Shown here: piece after piece, positions 16,662 to 25,878 of the stretch
How positions within the stretch are numbered: position 1 is the first letter of the stretch
How the letters are laid out: each line of letters opens with the position of its first letter
Source: JAPPHY01 sp034423135
GTDB taxonomy: Bacteria; Chloroflexota; Dehalococcoidia; Lucifugimonadales; UBA2985
NCBI GenBank assembly: GCA_034423135.1
Contig: DAOUJC010000022.1
Coordinates: forward strand, 9,397-73,396
Length of the DNA stretch: 64,000 bases
Direction: 5' to 3'
Position numbers and translations under genes: made by a program
Notes under the pieces: generated by a model
The model's database searches: none
Seen by the model: only the letters and a program-made list of their open reading frames with translations
What the model was told of the DNA's origin: nothing

Positions 16662-17999
16662 CTACTTGATGAATCCCTCGTAGTTTCGCATGAGCAGCTG
16701 CGCCTCCAGCTGCCTCATGGTGTCCAGCGCCACTCCCACCATGATCAGCAGGCTGATCGACGGCAGTTGCAGCGCGCGGATGTTGGTCGCCAACGTGGCG
16801 ATAAACGGTATCACCGCGACCAGGCCCAGGAACAGCGCGCCTCCCCACGTCACTCGAATGATGATGCGGTTCAGGTACTCCTCGGTTGACCGGCCAGGCC
16901 GGATGCCAGGTATGAACCCTCCGTTGCGCTGGAGGCTTTCAGCAAGGTTCTGCTGCCGGAACACGATAAGCGCGTAGAAGAAGGTGAACGCCACCACCAG
17001 CAGGAAGCTGAAGAAGTAGTAGAAGAACCCCGTGGGGTCGAACAGGCGCTGCACGAAGTCGGCCGCCCGGCTCATGAAGGACGCGCTGGCCGGGTCTATG
17101 AAGTAGCTGGCTACGACGCCCGGGAAAATCATTATGGAGAAGGCGAAGATGAGCGGAATCATGCCCGCCGAGTTCACCTTGATTGGCAGGTGCGTTGCCC
17201 CGCCCTGGCGGTACATCCGCCCGCCGCGGAACACGGCCCGGCCATACTGCACGGGTATACGCCTCTCGGCCTCCGTGAACATCACGATCAGGTAGACCAT
17301 CAGCACCCCGATTATCACCAGCATACCCAGGCCGGCCACGTTGTCCCGCTCCAGGAAGCCCTGGCCGACTATCTGCGGCAGCGTGGCTACAATGCCCGCG
17401 AAGATGATGATGGAGATGCCGTTGCCTATGCCCTTCTCCGTTATCAGCTCTCCAATCCAGACCAGGAATACTGATCCCGCAGTCATGGTGATGATGATCG
17501 ACATCGTGGGCAGGAGGTTGTCTCCGGACACGCCGATGCCACTGATGGCGCCGCCCTGCTGGAGCAGCGTCAGCTGGCCGAAGGCCTGGAGCGCCGCGAT
17601 GGGCACCATGAAGTAGTGCGTAAGCTGGTTGATACGCTGCCGGCCAGCCTCGCCTTCACGACTGAGCTCCTTGAGCTGCGGGAACACGGGCACCATGAGC
17701 TGCATGATGATGGACGCCGTGATGTACGGGAACACGCCCAGCGCGACCACGCTCAGGCTCCGCAGCGCGCCACCGCTGAACACGTCTAGGAACCCGAACA
17801 GGTCGTTCTGGCGGAAGAAGTCGGCCAGCGCCTCCCTCTCAACGCCCGGGACCGGCACCTGCGCCAGGAACCGGAAGATGACCAGCATGGCGAACACGAA
17901 CAGGAGCCGAGCCCTGAGCTCAGGCACCCGCATCGCGTCGACCACTGCCTGGAGGAGCCTGGGGGTACCCGACTCCGACCTGGCGGCCTGTCTCATCAT
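16662..17999 (-). CDS. secY: Protein translocase subunit SecY
   Basis: 445 residues with ten predicted membrane helices. Family markers are PYITASIIMQLM, the plug region FSGGALRSLSVVALGVFP, and FIPGIRPGRSTEEYLNRI in the C-terminal half. It forms the Sec channel. SecG is encoded elsewhere in this window (38932-39159); SecE is not seen. It overlaps rplO by 4 bases. Confidence 0.97.
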   Translation of the reverse strand: MMRQAARSESGTPRLLQAVVDAMRVPELRARLLFVFAMLVIFRFLAQVPVPGVEREALADFFRQNDLFGFLDVFSGGALRSLSVVALGVFPYITASIIMQLMVPVFPQLKELSREGEAGRQRINQLTHYFMVPIAALQAFGQLTLLQQGGAISGIGVSGDNLLPTMSIIITMTAGSVFLVWIGELITEKGIGNGISIIIFAGIVATLPQIVGQGFLERDNVAGLGMLVIIGVLMVYLIVMFTEAERRIPVQYGRAVFRGGRMYRQGGATHLPIKVNSAGMIPLIFAFSIMIFPGVVASYFIDPASASFMSRAADFVQRLFDPTGFFYYFFSFLLVVAFTFFYALIVFRQQNLAESLQRNGGFIPGIRPGRSTEEYLNRIIIRVTWGGALFLGLVAVIPFIATLATNIRALQLPSISLLIMVGVALDTMRQLEAQLLMRNYEGFIK

Positions 18000-18445
18000 T
18001 TCGTAATCTCCATTGCCACGCCGCCCGCGGCCTCAATCTTGCGCCGGGCCTCTGTGGAGAAGCGGTGCGCCGATACCGTGAGCGCGCGGTCGATTTCGCC
18101 GCGGCCCAACACCTTCACCGGCGTACCGCGGCCCCTGACCAGCCTGGCGTCCCTGAGCGCCTGAGGCGTGACCTCGGCATCGTGGTCAAAGCGCGCCGCC
18201 AGCTCGTCCACGTTGACCGTGGCGTACTCCACGCGGAAGATGTTGGTGAAGCCGCGCTGGGTGGGCAGCCGCTTCATCAGAGGCAGCTGTCCACCCTCGA
18301 AGCTGGGGCGCACGCCACCGCCAGAGCGGGACTTCTGGCCCTTCATGCCGCGGCCCGAGTAGGTGCCCTTGCTGCCGTTTCCGCGCCCGATTCGCTTGCG
18401 ATTGCGCCGGGCGCCCTTTGGCGCTCTGAGCTCGTCCAGTCTCAT
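17996..18445 (-). CDS. rplO: 50S ribosomal protein L15
   Basis: 149 residues: MRLDELRAPKGARRNRKRIGRG, then the glycine-rich KGTYSGRGMKGQKSRSGGGVRPSFEGGQLPL-type extension split by the fold, and a globular C-terminal domain. Standard length. Start and stop both overlap neighbours by 4 bases. Confidence 0.97.
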   Translation of the reverse strand: MRLDELRAPKGARRNRKRIGRGNGSKGTYSGRGMKGQKSRSGGGVRPSFEGGQLPLMKRLPTQRGFTNIFRVEYATVNVDELAARFDHDAEVTPQALRDARLVRGRGTPVKVLGRGEIDRALTVSAHRFSTEARRKIEAAGGVAMEITK

Positions 18446-18627
18446 TCTCCCTCCCGCCTGACCTGCACCAGGTGCCTCACCTTGTGCACCATGCCCATCA
18501 CCACGGGGCTGTCTTCACGCTCAACCTCCTGGTTGAGACGCCTGAGTCCCAGGGCGCGGATCACCCGGCCCTGCTCCTTGGGATAGCCGATGGCGCTCTT
18601 CTTCCACGTTATGCGTATCTTGCTCAC
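18442..18627 (-). CDS. rpmD: 50S ribosomal protein L30
   Basis: 61 residues (KIRITWKKSAIGYPKEQ, VIRALGLRRLNQEV, VHKVRHLVQV). Normal for bacterial L30. It is coupled to rplO by a 4-base overlap and follows rpsE by 33 bases. Confidence 0.97.
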   Translation of the reverse strand: MSKIRITWKKSAIGYPKEQGRVIRALGLRRLNQEVEREDSPVVMGMVHKVRHLVQVRREGE

Positions 18628-18660
18628 GACTAGATTCCTCGTCGAATGACCTGCTGGTCG

Positions 18661-19179
18661 TTACTCCGACGGCAGAGGCTGTCCCTTCCGTATAGCGACC
18701 TCGCGCTCCGGGTCCTTCAGCCGGGTCAGCCCGTCGATGGTGGCCCTCACCACGTTGATCGCGTTGGCGCTTCCCAGCGACTTCGTGAGAATGTCGCGTA
18801 TGCCCGCCGATTCCACCACGGCTCGCACGGCGCCGCCCGCGATCACGCCCGTACCGGACGCCGCAGGCTTGAGCAACACGGAGGAGGCGCAGTGGCTGGC
18901 CATGATCTGGTGCGGGATGGTGGTGCCCTTCAGCGGCACGCTGACCAGGTTCTTGCGGGCGATTGTGGCCCCCTTGCGCACGGCGTCCGGCACGGCGTAT
19001 GCCTTGCCCAGACCCATGCCCACGCGGCCCTCGCCGTCGCCGACCACAACCATCACGCTGAACCCACGGCGCCTTCCGCCCTTGACCACCTTGGTCACAC
19101 GGCGTATCTTCACCACCCTCTCGGTGAGCTGCTGCTCGGACGGCTCAGCCCGCCCGCGTCCGTCAAACGACAGCGTCAT
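18661..19179 (-). CDS. rpsE: 30S ribosomal protein S5
   Basis: 172 residues. The S5 N-terminal dsRBD-like domain (VVKIRRVTKVVKGGRRRGFSVMVVVGD) and GASHCASSVLLKPAASGTGV-type C-terminal domain are visible. It takes part in mRNA entry and decoding fidelity. It overlaps rplR by one base. Confidence 0.97.
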   Translation of the reverse strand: MTLSFDGRGRAEPSEQQLTERVVKIRRVTKVVKGGRRRGFSVMVVVGDGEGRVGMGLGKAYAVPDAVRKGATIARKNLVSVPLKGTTIPHQIMASHCASSVLLKPAASGTGVIAGGAVRAVVESAGIRDILTKSLGSANAINVVRATIDGLTRLKDPEREVAIRKGQPLPSE

Positions 19180-19547
19180 CAGAACTCCAGTCCGGCCTCT
19201 CGCGCAGCCTCGGCGAACGCCTTGACCCGGCCGTGGTACTTGTAGCCTCCCTTGTCGAACACAACCTGCGCTATGCCCCGCTCCCTTGCCCTGCGTGCCA
19301 GCAGTGATCCAACCATCGTGGACACCGATGCCTTGGGCTGCGAGTCCTTGCCTGCCTTCACCTCAGCGTCCAGGCTGGAAGCAGCCGCGAGAGTGTGGCC
19401 CTGCGAGTCGTCTATGACCTGCGCGTAGATGTGGTTCAGGCTGCGGAACAGGGCGAGACGCGGCCGGTTGGCCGTGCCCTCCAGCTTTCGCCGAGTCCTC
19501 CGGTGGCGGACCACCCGCATGCTTCTTGAGTTCTTCACCACTGCCAT
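19179..19547 (-). CDS. rplR: 50S ribosomal protein L18
   Basis: 122 residues. Arg-rich N-terminus (RVVRHRRTRRKLEGTANRPRLALFRS), YAQVIDDSQGHTLAAASS, and VVFDKGGYKYHGRVKAFAEAAREAGLEF at the end. It binds 5S rRNA together with L5. Confidence 0.97.
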   Translation of the reverse strand: MAVVKNSRSMRVVRHRRTRRKLEGTANRPRLALFRSLNHIYAQVIDDSQGHTLAAASSLDAEVKAGKDSQPKASVSTMVGSLLARRARERGIAQVVFDKGGYKYHGRVKAFAEAAREAGLEF

Positions 19548-19549
19548 GA

Positions 19550-20095
19550 CTATGCCCTTCTACCCGCGGCCTTGCCCGGCTTCAGGCGGACCCTCTCGCC
19601 GGCGTATCGAATGCCCTTGCCAGTGTAGGCGTTGGGGCGGCGGACCCGCCTGATGCGCGCCGCCATCTCACCCACCACCTGCTTGTCCACACCGTCCACG
19701 TGTATGCGGTTGTTGCCCTCCACCACCAGCTCAACGCCCGGCAGCGGCGACAACTCCACGGTGTGGCTGTATCCCACCTGCAGCACGATGCCGTCGCCGG
19801 CCTGCTGCACGCGATAGCCCGCGCCCACCAGCTCCAGCGAGCGCCGGAAGCCTTCGCTCACGCCCGTCACCATGTTGGCCAGCAGCGCGCCGGTGAGGCC
19901 GTGGAGCGCACGGTGCTCGCGCTCGTCGGAGGGACGCTCGACTCTCAGCACGTCGCCGTCCCTGAGCACGGAGATGTCCGGGTGGAATGACCTCGTGAGT
20001 GTGCCGCGGCTGCCCGCGACCACCACGTTAGGGCCGTCTATGTCCACCCGCACGTCCGAAGGTATTGGTATTGGCTTTTTTCCTACTCTTGACAT
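19550..20095 (-). CDS. rplF: 50S ribosomal protein L6
   Basis: 181 residues with two homologous lobes. MSRVGKKPIPIPSDVRV at the start and the signature RRPNAYTGKGIRYAGERVRLKPGKA at the end. It lies near the factor-binding site of the large subunit. Confidence 0.97.
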   Translation of the reverse strand: MSRVGKKPIPIPSDVRVDIDGPNVVVAGSRGTLTRSFHPDISVLRDGDVLRVERPSDEREHRALHGLTGALLANMVTGVSEGFRRSLELVGAGYRVQQAGDGIVLQVGYSHTVELSPLPGVELVVEGNNRIHVDGVDKQVVGEMAARIRRVRRPNAYTGKGIRYAGERVRLKPGKAAGRRA

Positions 20096-20099
20096 ATCA

Positions 20100-20498
20100 C
20101 TACCACAGATAGCAAATGAATTCGCCCCCGATCCCGCGGCGGCGGGCCTCAGAGCCCGTCATCACGCCCTGGGAGGTTGATATGATGGCCACGCCCATGC
20201 CGCCGTAGATGCGCGGTATCTGCTGCGCGCCCACGTACCGGCGAAGCCCCGGCTTGCTCACCCGCTTCAGCCCGGAGATCACCGGCACCTTCTTGTCGCG
20301 GTACTTCAGCCGCAGTCGAAGGGTGCGCTGCACGCCGCTCCTCAGGATCTCGAAGTCATCGATGAAGCCCTCTTCCTTCATGATGCGCGCCAGCGCCACC
20401 TTGGGGTTTGAGCCGGGCACAAGCACGGTGTCCCGGCGCACCATGGTGGCGTTCCTTATCCTGGTCAGCATGTCCGCTATGGGATCGGTGAGGTTCAT
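20100..20498 (-). CDS. rpsH: 30S ribosomal protein S8
   Basis: 132 residues. DPIADMLTRIRNATMVRRD opens the protein and the C-terminal signature GVAIISTSQGVMTGSEARRRGIGGE is present. It is a primary 16S binder and, in other bacteria, the translational repressor of the spc operon. Confidence 0.97.
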   Translation of the reverse strand: MNLTDPIADMLTRIRNATMVRRDTVLVPGSNPKVALARIMKEEGFIDDFEILRSGVQRTLRLRLKYRDKKVPVISGLKRVSKPGLRRYVGAQQIPRIYGGMGVAIISTSQGVMTGSEARRRGIGGEFICYLW

Positions 20499-20502
20499 CA
20501 GT

Positions 20503-20688
20503 CTACCAGCTTGCCTTTCTGATTCCCGTAATCTCGCCCTTCAGCGCCAGCTCGCGGAAGCATATCCTGCAAAGCCCAAAGTAGCGCATATAGGCCCGGG
20601 GCCTGCCGCAGAGGTAGCACCGGTTGCGGTGCCTCACCGAGAACTTCTTGGGCTTGCGCCACTTGGCTATCTGGGACGTCTTTGCCAA
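20503..20688 (-). CDS. rpsN: 30S ribosomal protein S14, zinc type
   Basis: 61 residues. CYLCGRPRAYMRYFGLCRICF gives the C-x2-C-x12-C-x2-C knuckle of the short zinc form (S14 type Z). It lies 4 bases before rpsH. Confidence 0.96.
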   Translation of the reverse strand: MAKTSQIAKWRKPKKFSVRHRNRCYLCGRPRAYMRYFGLCRICFRELALKGEITGIRKASW

Positions 20689-20730
20689 CTTGATCCTTTC
20701 TTGTGCTGAGTCACGGCCTCGCGAATCTGC

Positions 20731-21936
20731 CTATGCGTTGCCGTCTCCTCCCGGTCCAGCCTGTTCACGGGTGAAGGGCATGCCCATCAGGTCCAACAGG
20801 CGCATGGCCTCCCGGTCAGTGCCGGCCGTGGTCACGATCGACACCTGCAGGCTGCGGATGCGATCGATCTGTCCGTAGTCGATCTCCGGGAATATCACCT
20901 GCTCCCGGATGCCCAGCGAGTAGTTGCCCCGCCCGTCGAACGCCCTGCGGGAAACGCCGCGGAAGTCTCGAATGCGGGGCAGGGACGCGTTCACGAGCCT
21001 GTCCATGAACTCGTACATGCGGTTGCCCCTCAGGGTGACGGCCACGCCTATCGGGTCGCCCTCCCTCAGCTTGAAGCCGGATATCGATCGCTTGGCGCGA
21101 GTGACCACGGGCTTCTGTCCGGTGATGAGCGAGAGGTCTCTTGTGACGCTCTCCATGGCGCGCGGGTTGGTCTTGGTCTCGCCAAGACCGACGTTGAGCA
21201 CCACCTTCTCCAACCTGGGTATCTGCATGACGTTGCTATAGCCGAACTCCTGGTGGAGCGCACCCTTGACACTGGTACGGTACCGCTCCAGCAGACGGGG
21301 CAGTCGCTTGGCCGGAACTTCAGGCTCCGGCTCGGCGGCCGGCGCGGCCTCGACTACAGGCTCCTCCGGCGCAGCGGCTTCGGGGGCGGCCCTGCGCCTC
21401 GTCGTGCGAGTGCGGCGGGCCGGCGCTGCCTCCTCGGTCGCGGGAGCTTCCGCCTCCGCGGTTGCGGGGGCCTCAGCGGCGGGCGCTTCCGTTGCCGCAG
21501 CAGCGGCGCGAGGCTGCCGGGCGCGAGTCCGACGTGCAGGCGCGGGCGCTGCCTCCTCGGTTGCGGGAGCCTCAGCGGCGGGCGCTTCCGACGTCGCAGC
21601 GGCGCGAGGCTGTCGGGCGCGAGTTCGACGTGCAGGCGCGGGCGCTGCCTCCTCCGCTGCGGGAGCATCCGCGGCAGGCGCTTCCGACGCCGCAGCGGCG
21701 CGAGGCTGCCTGGCGCGAGTTCGACGCGCAGGCGCGGGCGCGACCTCCTCAGAAGCCGGAGCTTCGGCCTGTGCGGCCTCCGCTGCCGGTTCCTCGGCGG
21801 CCTTGGTACGCCTGGCTCGCGGTCTACGGGCCGGCGTCTTCGGAGTCGCCTCCACCTCAGGCGTGGCGGCGTCTTCCGTCGTCGACTCGGAGGCTTCCGG
21901 AGCCTTTTCGTCCTCTAGTCTATCACTTCCCCACAT
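20731..21936 (-). CDS. rplE: 50S ribosomal protein L5 with 209-residue repeat extension at its N-terminus
   Basis: 401 residues; L5 is normally about 180. Residues 210-401 are ordinary L5 (RLPRLLERYRTSVKGALHQE, MQIPRLEKVVLNVGLGE, RGNYSLGIREQVIFPEIDYG). Residues 1-209 are Ala, Glu, Pro and Arg only in bulk, built from about three copies of a near-32-residue unit that contains PARRTRARQPRAAA followed by an acidic Ala-Pro stretch. The start ATG 21936 overlaps rplX by 22 bases. No ATG or GTG codon lies just before the L5 core, so the extension is probably translated. L5 binds 5S rRNA and touches S13. Confidence 0.93.
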   Translation of the reverse strand: MWGSDRLEDEKAPEASESTTEDAATPEVEATPKTPARRPRARRTKAAEEPAAEAAQAEAPASEEVAPAPARRTRARQPRAAAASEAPAADAPAAEEAAPAPARRTRARQPRAAATSEAPAAEAPATEEAAPAPARRTRARQPRAAAAATEAPAAEAPATAEAEAPATEEAAPARRTRTTRRRAAPEAAAPEEPVVEAAPAAEPEPEVPAKRLPRLLERYRTSVKGALHQEFGYSNVMQIPRLEKVVLNVGLGETKTNPRAMESVTRDLSLITGQKPVVTRAKRSISGFKLREGDPIGVAVTLRGNRMYEFMDRLVNASLPRIRDFRGVSRRAFDGRGNYSLGIREQVIFPEIDYGQIDRIRSLQVSIVTTAGTDREAMRLLDLMGMPFTREQAGPGGDGNA

Positions 21937-22229
21937 GCGTTACACACCCTAACTTTCCTGTTGTCCTCCATGAACCTGTGGCTTACCCTCACTGCTTTAT
22001 CGCAGTGGGTGCAAACCAGCATCACCTTGGAGGACTTGAACGGCGCCTCCTGCTGGACAATGCCCGCCTGCCGGACGTTGGGGCGGGGCCGCACGTGTCG
22101 CTTGATCACGTTGGCGCCCTCCACAACCACCATGTCCTGCTTGGGGAAAATGTCCTGCACCTTCCCCCGCTTGCCCTTGTCCTTGCCGGTGATGACCTGC
22201 ACCGTGTCCTCGCGCCTCAGCTTCATCAC
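21915..22229 (-). CDS. rplX: 50S ribosomal protein L24
   Basis: 104 residues. A KOW motif (DTVQVITGKDKGKRGKVQDI) opens the protein and a C-terminal CTHCDKAVRV ... CNACGEVID pair gives a four-cysteine zinc-like knuckle. It is an assembly initiator protein. Overlaps: 22 bases with rplE, 4 with rplN. Confidence 0.97.
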   Translation of the reverse strand: MMKLRREDTVQVITGKDKGKRGKVQDIFPKQDMVVVEGANVIKRHVRPRPNVRQAGIVQQEAPFKSSKVMLVCTHCDKAVRVSHRFMEDNRKVRVCNACGEVID

Positions 22230-22594
22230 AGCACCTCCGGCGCAAGGGAAACGATGCGCATGAACGCTTTGTCCCTCAGCTCGCGGGCCACGGGGCCGAA
22301 TATGCGAGTGCCGCGGGGGTTGAGGCTCTCCGTGAGCACCACCGCAGCATTCTCGTCGAAGCGTATGTAGGAGCCATCAGGCCGCCTGTGGGGCGCCGCC
22401 GTGCGAACCACGACCGCCCGGACCACCTCGCCCTTCTTGACGGCGGCGGCGGGCACAGCCTCCTTGACAGAGGCCACAATCACGTCTCCAACGCGGGCGT
22501 AACGCCTGCGGGTACCGCCGGGCACGTTGATGCACATGACCACCTTGGCCCCCGAGTTGTCGGCCACTGTCAGGCGAGAGAACACCTGTATCAT
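22226..22594 (-). CDS. rplN: 50S ribosomal protein L14
   Basis: 122 residues: MIQVFSRLTVADNSGAKVVMC, GDVIVASVKEAVPAAAVKKGEVVRAVVVRT and a conserved C-terminus. It forms the subunit bridge with 16S helix 14. Standard length, 4-base overlaps on both sides. Confidence 0.97.
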   Translation of the reverse strand: MIQVFSRLTVADNSGAKVVMCINVPGGTRRRYARVGDVIVASVKEAVPAAAVKKGEVVRAVVVRTAAPHRRPDGSYIRFDENAAVVLTESLNPRGTRIFGPVARELRDKAFMRIVSLAPEVL

Positions 22595-23055
22595 GGCCGT
22601 TCCTCCTGCTCAGTCTCGCTCACAGGCTCCTCCTCGGACGGCTCCGCCTCCTCGACTGCGGGCTGCTCGTCCGTGACCGGCTCGTCATCCGACGCGTCCT
22701 CGTCCTCCAGGATCTCCATCACTTCGGCCATCGCCTCCGCGCTCTCGTCGTCGGCATCCGGCTCCACCTGCGGCATGTCCTGAATCTTCACGCCCGCTGC
22801 GGCGTCGCCTGCGGTGAGGAGGCCGGTCACTCTCCATCGCTTGGTCCGTGAAAGAGGCCGGGTCTCCATGATGTTCACCACGTCACCGATCTTGCAGCGG
22901 TTCTCCTCGTCGTGGGCGTGAAACTTGGTGACGCGCTTGACGGACTTCCCGTAGAGCGGATGCTTTTGCCTCCACTCCACGGCCACAACGACGGTCTTGT
23001 CCATCTTGTCGCTCACCACCCGGCCCACCCGGATCTTTCGCCGCCCTCTCACCAT
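22591..23055 (-). CDS. rpsQ: 30S ribosomal protein S17 with acidic C-terminal tail
   Basis: 154 residues against a usual 80-90. Residues 1 to about 92 are S17 (RVGRVVSDKMDKTVVVAVE, VTKFHAHDEENRCKIGDVV). Residues 93-154 are an Asp/Glu-rich tail with only one basic residue near the end. The tail is in frame and its last codons overlap rplN. Similar tails occur on L13, L4, S3 and RpoA in this operon. Confidence 0.95.
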   Translation of the reverse strand: MVRGRRKIRVGRVVSDKMDKTVVVAVEWRQKHPLYGKSVKRVTKFHAHDEENRCKIGDVVNIMETRPLSRTKRWRVTGLLTAGDAAAGVKIQDMPQVEPDADDESAEAMAEVMEILEDEDASDDEPVTDEQPAVEEAEPSEEEPVSETEQEERP

Positions 23056-23056
23056 C

Positions 23057-23254
23057 TTACTTCTCCCTGATCCCGCGCTGTCTCATCACCGTCTTCAACT
23101 GCGCGACGGTCTTGCGGGCGTTTCGAAGCTCCTGCGGGTTGTTGAGCTGGCGCGTGCTCAGGCGGAAGCGAACGTTCATCATCTCCCTGTATGCGCCGTC
23201 CAGCTCCGTGTGGAGCTGGTCGTCCGTAAGGCTTCTTATCGCCGCAATGTCCAT
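23057..23254 (-). CDS. rpmC: 50S ribosomal protein L29
   Basis: 65 residues of the two-helix L29 fold: AAIRSLTDDQLHTELDGAYREMMNVRFRLSTRQLNNP-type first helix and RNARKTVAQLKTVMRQR. It sits at the tunnel exit. The stop is one base before the rpsQ start. Confidence 0.96.
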   Translation of the reverse strand: MDIAAIRSLTDDQLHTELDGAYREMMNVRFRLSTRQLNNPQELRNARKTVAQLKTVMRQRGIREK

Positions 23255-23266
23255 TGTTCGAATACC

Positions 23267-23695
23267 CTACTCGGCGGCCTGTTGGCCATCGCCCCTCGTA
23301 ATCATTGCTGTGCTGACTGGCAGCTTCTGCGAGGCCAGCCTCAGCGCCTCCTGCGCCATCTCCTGCCGTATGCCCGCAACCTCGAAGAGGACGCGGCCGG
23401 GCCGTACCACGGCCACCCAGCGGTCGACGCTGCCCTTGCCGCTGCCCATGCGGGTCTCTGCAGGCTTGGACGTGACCGGCTTGTCCGGAAACACGCGGAT
23501 CCAGACCTGCCCACCCCTGCGGAAGTGGCGCGTGATGGCGCGCCGGGCGGCCTCGATCTGCCGGGCCGTCACCCATGCCGCAGACGTGGCCTGGAGACCG
23601 AAGTCCCCAAAGGACACTTCGTTGCCCGTCTGCGCCGTGCCGGCGCGGCGGCCTCTATGTACCTTCCGAAACTTGGTTCTCTTCGGCTGCAGCAT
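23267..23695 (-). CDS. rplP: 50S ribosomal protein L16
   Basis: 142 residues. MLQPKRTKFRKVHRGR, GGQVWIRVFPDKPVTSKPAETRMG and KGSVDRWVAVVRPGRVLFE are diagnostic. The start is fixed by the family N-terminus, which means that the gene overlaps the end of rpsC by 41 bases. It contacts A-site tRNA. Confidence 0.97.
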   Translation of the reverse strand: MLQPKRTKFRKVHRGRRAGTAQTGNEVSFGDFGLQATSAAWVTARQIEAARRAITRHFRRGGQVWIRVFPDKPVTSKPAETRMGSGKGSVDRWVAVVRPGRVLFEVAGIRQEMAQEALRLASQKLPVSTAMITRGDGQQAAE

Positions 23696-24410
23696 CCTGT
23701 GTCTCCTCCTGGCCTCCCACGGTGACCTCTATCAGCCGCATCTCCTCCGCGTCCGCCTCCGGCTCAACCTCCTTGGGTTCCGGCAAGACGTCTCCGAGGT
23801 AGACCCACACCTTCACTCCAATCCGTCCCATCGTGGTGCGCGCCTCCGCCAGGCCGTAGTCGATGTTGGCGCGCAGCGTGTGCAACGGCACTCGGCCCTG
23901 CATCACCTTCTCCCTGCGCGCGATCTCCACGCCTCCCAGGCGGCCGCTGCATATGACCTTTATGCCCAGCGCGCCGGCCTGCATGGCACGAGTGACCGAC
24001 TGGTGCATCGCACGGCGGAAGGCCACGCGGCGCCCAAGCTGCTCCGCGATGCTCATGGCGACCAGCTGCGCGTCCAGCTCAGGCTGGCGAACCTCCTGCA
24101 CGTTGAGCCGCGCACGCTTGTGGGACACCTCTTCCACGGCGCGCCTCACGCCCTCAACCCTCTGCCCGCCGCGACCGATGACAATGCCGGGCCTGGCCGA
24201 GTGTATGGTGACCACCAGCTCCTGGGGCCCTCTCTCCAGCTCGATCCTGGATATGCCGGCCTCAGGCAGACGGGACATGATTGCCTTGCGAATCCGCAGG
24301 TCCTCCTGGAGCAGTTCCCGGTACTGTCCGGGCCTGGCCGCGTACCACTTGGCCTGCCAGTCCTTAATCACGCCCAGGCGGAATCCCACCGGGTGAGTCT
24401 TCTGACCCAT
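23655..24410 (-). CDS. rpsC: 30S ribosomal protein S3 with acidic C-terminal tail
   Basis: 251 residues. MGQKTHPVGFRLGVIKDW, the KH domain GRGGQRVEGVRRAVEEVS, and the C-terminal domain GRLGGVEIARREKVMQGRVPL are normal. Residues 211-251 are an additional acidic tail. The last 41 bases of the gene also encode the start of L16 in another frame. S3 forms part of the mRNA entry helicase. Confidence 0.97.
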   Translation of the reverse strand: MGQKTHPVGFRLGVIKDWQAKWYAARPGQYRELLQEDLRIRKAIMSRLPEAGISRIELERGPQELVVTIHSARPGIVIGRGGQRVEGVRRAVEEVSHKRARLNVQEVRQPELDAQLVAMSIAEQLGRRVAFRRAMHQSVTRAMQAGALGIKVICSGRLGGVEIARREKVMQGRVPLHTLRANIDYGLAEARTTMGRIGVKVWVYLGDVLPEPKEVEPEADAEEMRLIEVTVGGQEETQDAAAEENQVSEGT

Positions 24411-24748
24411 CAGGCCACCTCCTCATCTACCACAACTGTAACGTGGCTGGTGCGCTTGGAGATGCGGCTGGCCCTGCCCCGCGACCTGGCCCTGAACCTT
24501 CGGAGGGTGACGCCCGGGTCGGCGTGAATGGACACTATCCTCAGGTCTCCCTGCGACATGTAGTTGTTGTTCTCGGCGTTGTTGGCCGCTGACTTCACGA
24601 CCTTGGCAACCTGACGCGCCGCGGGCGTGGGAAGGAAGGCCAGCACCTCAAGGGCGCGGTCCACCTTCTCACCCCGCACGGTGCTGAGCACCCTACGGAT
24701 CTTCTTGGGAGAGACTGTGATGTTCTTTGCCACGGCTCTGACCGCCAT
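24410..24748 (-). CDS. rplV: 50S ribosomal protein L22
   Basis: 112 residues: VSPKKIRRVLSTVRGEKVDRALEVLAF at the start and RRFRARSRGRASRISKRTSHVTVVV at the end, the beta-hairpin that lines the exit tunnel. It overlaps rpsC by one base. Confidence 0.97.
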   Translation of the reverse strand: MAVRAVAKNITVSPKKIRRVLSTVRGEKVDRALEVLAFLPTPAARQVAKVVKSAANNAENNNYMSQGDLRIVSIHADPGVTLRRFRARSRGRASRISKRTSHVTVVVDEEVA

Positions 24749-24757
24749 TGCTTGACT

Positions 24758-25045
24758 CTACCTTCTCACCTGCGTGGTGCGCTCGGACTTGGAGGAGTGG
24801 CCCCGGAAGGTGCGCGTGGGCGCGAACTCTCCAAGCCGGTGGCCAACCATGTTCTCTGTCAGGAAGATGGGGATGTGCCTGCGCCCGTCGTGAACGGCAA
24901 TGGTCATGCCGACCATTTCCGGCATGATCATGGACGCCCTTGACCACGTCCTGATGACGGTCTTGACCCCGCTCCTCTGCAGGGCTTCCACCTTCTTCAT
25001 CAGCTTGGGGTGCACGTACGGCCCCTTCTTGATCGACCTGGACAT
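24758..25045 (-). CDS. rpsS: 30S ribosomal protein S19
   Basis: 95 residues from ATG 25045 (MSRSIKKGPYVHPKLMKKV); the longer in-frame reading is shadow over rplB. HDGRRHIPIFLTENMVGHRLGEFAPTRTFRGH is the signature. It is a head protein binding with S13. Confidence 0.97.
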   Translation of the reverse strand: MSRSIKKGPYVHPKLMKKVEALQRSGVKTVIRTWSRASMIMPEMVGMTIAVHDGRRHIPIFLTENMVGHRLGEFAPTRTFRGHSSKSERTTQVRR

Positions 25046-25053
25046 GCCTTCTC

Positions 25054-25878
<825 letters not shown>

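Noticed and set aside
21300..21936. Separate gene for the Ala/Arg/Glu-rich sequence before L5
   Set aside because: There is no stop and no start codon between it and the L5 core, so fusion is the simpler reading.
23112..24527. Plus-strand frame of 471 codons
   Set aside because: Antisense of rpmC, rplP, rpsC and rplV.
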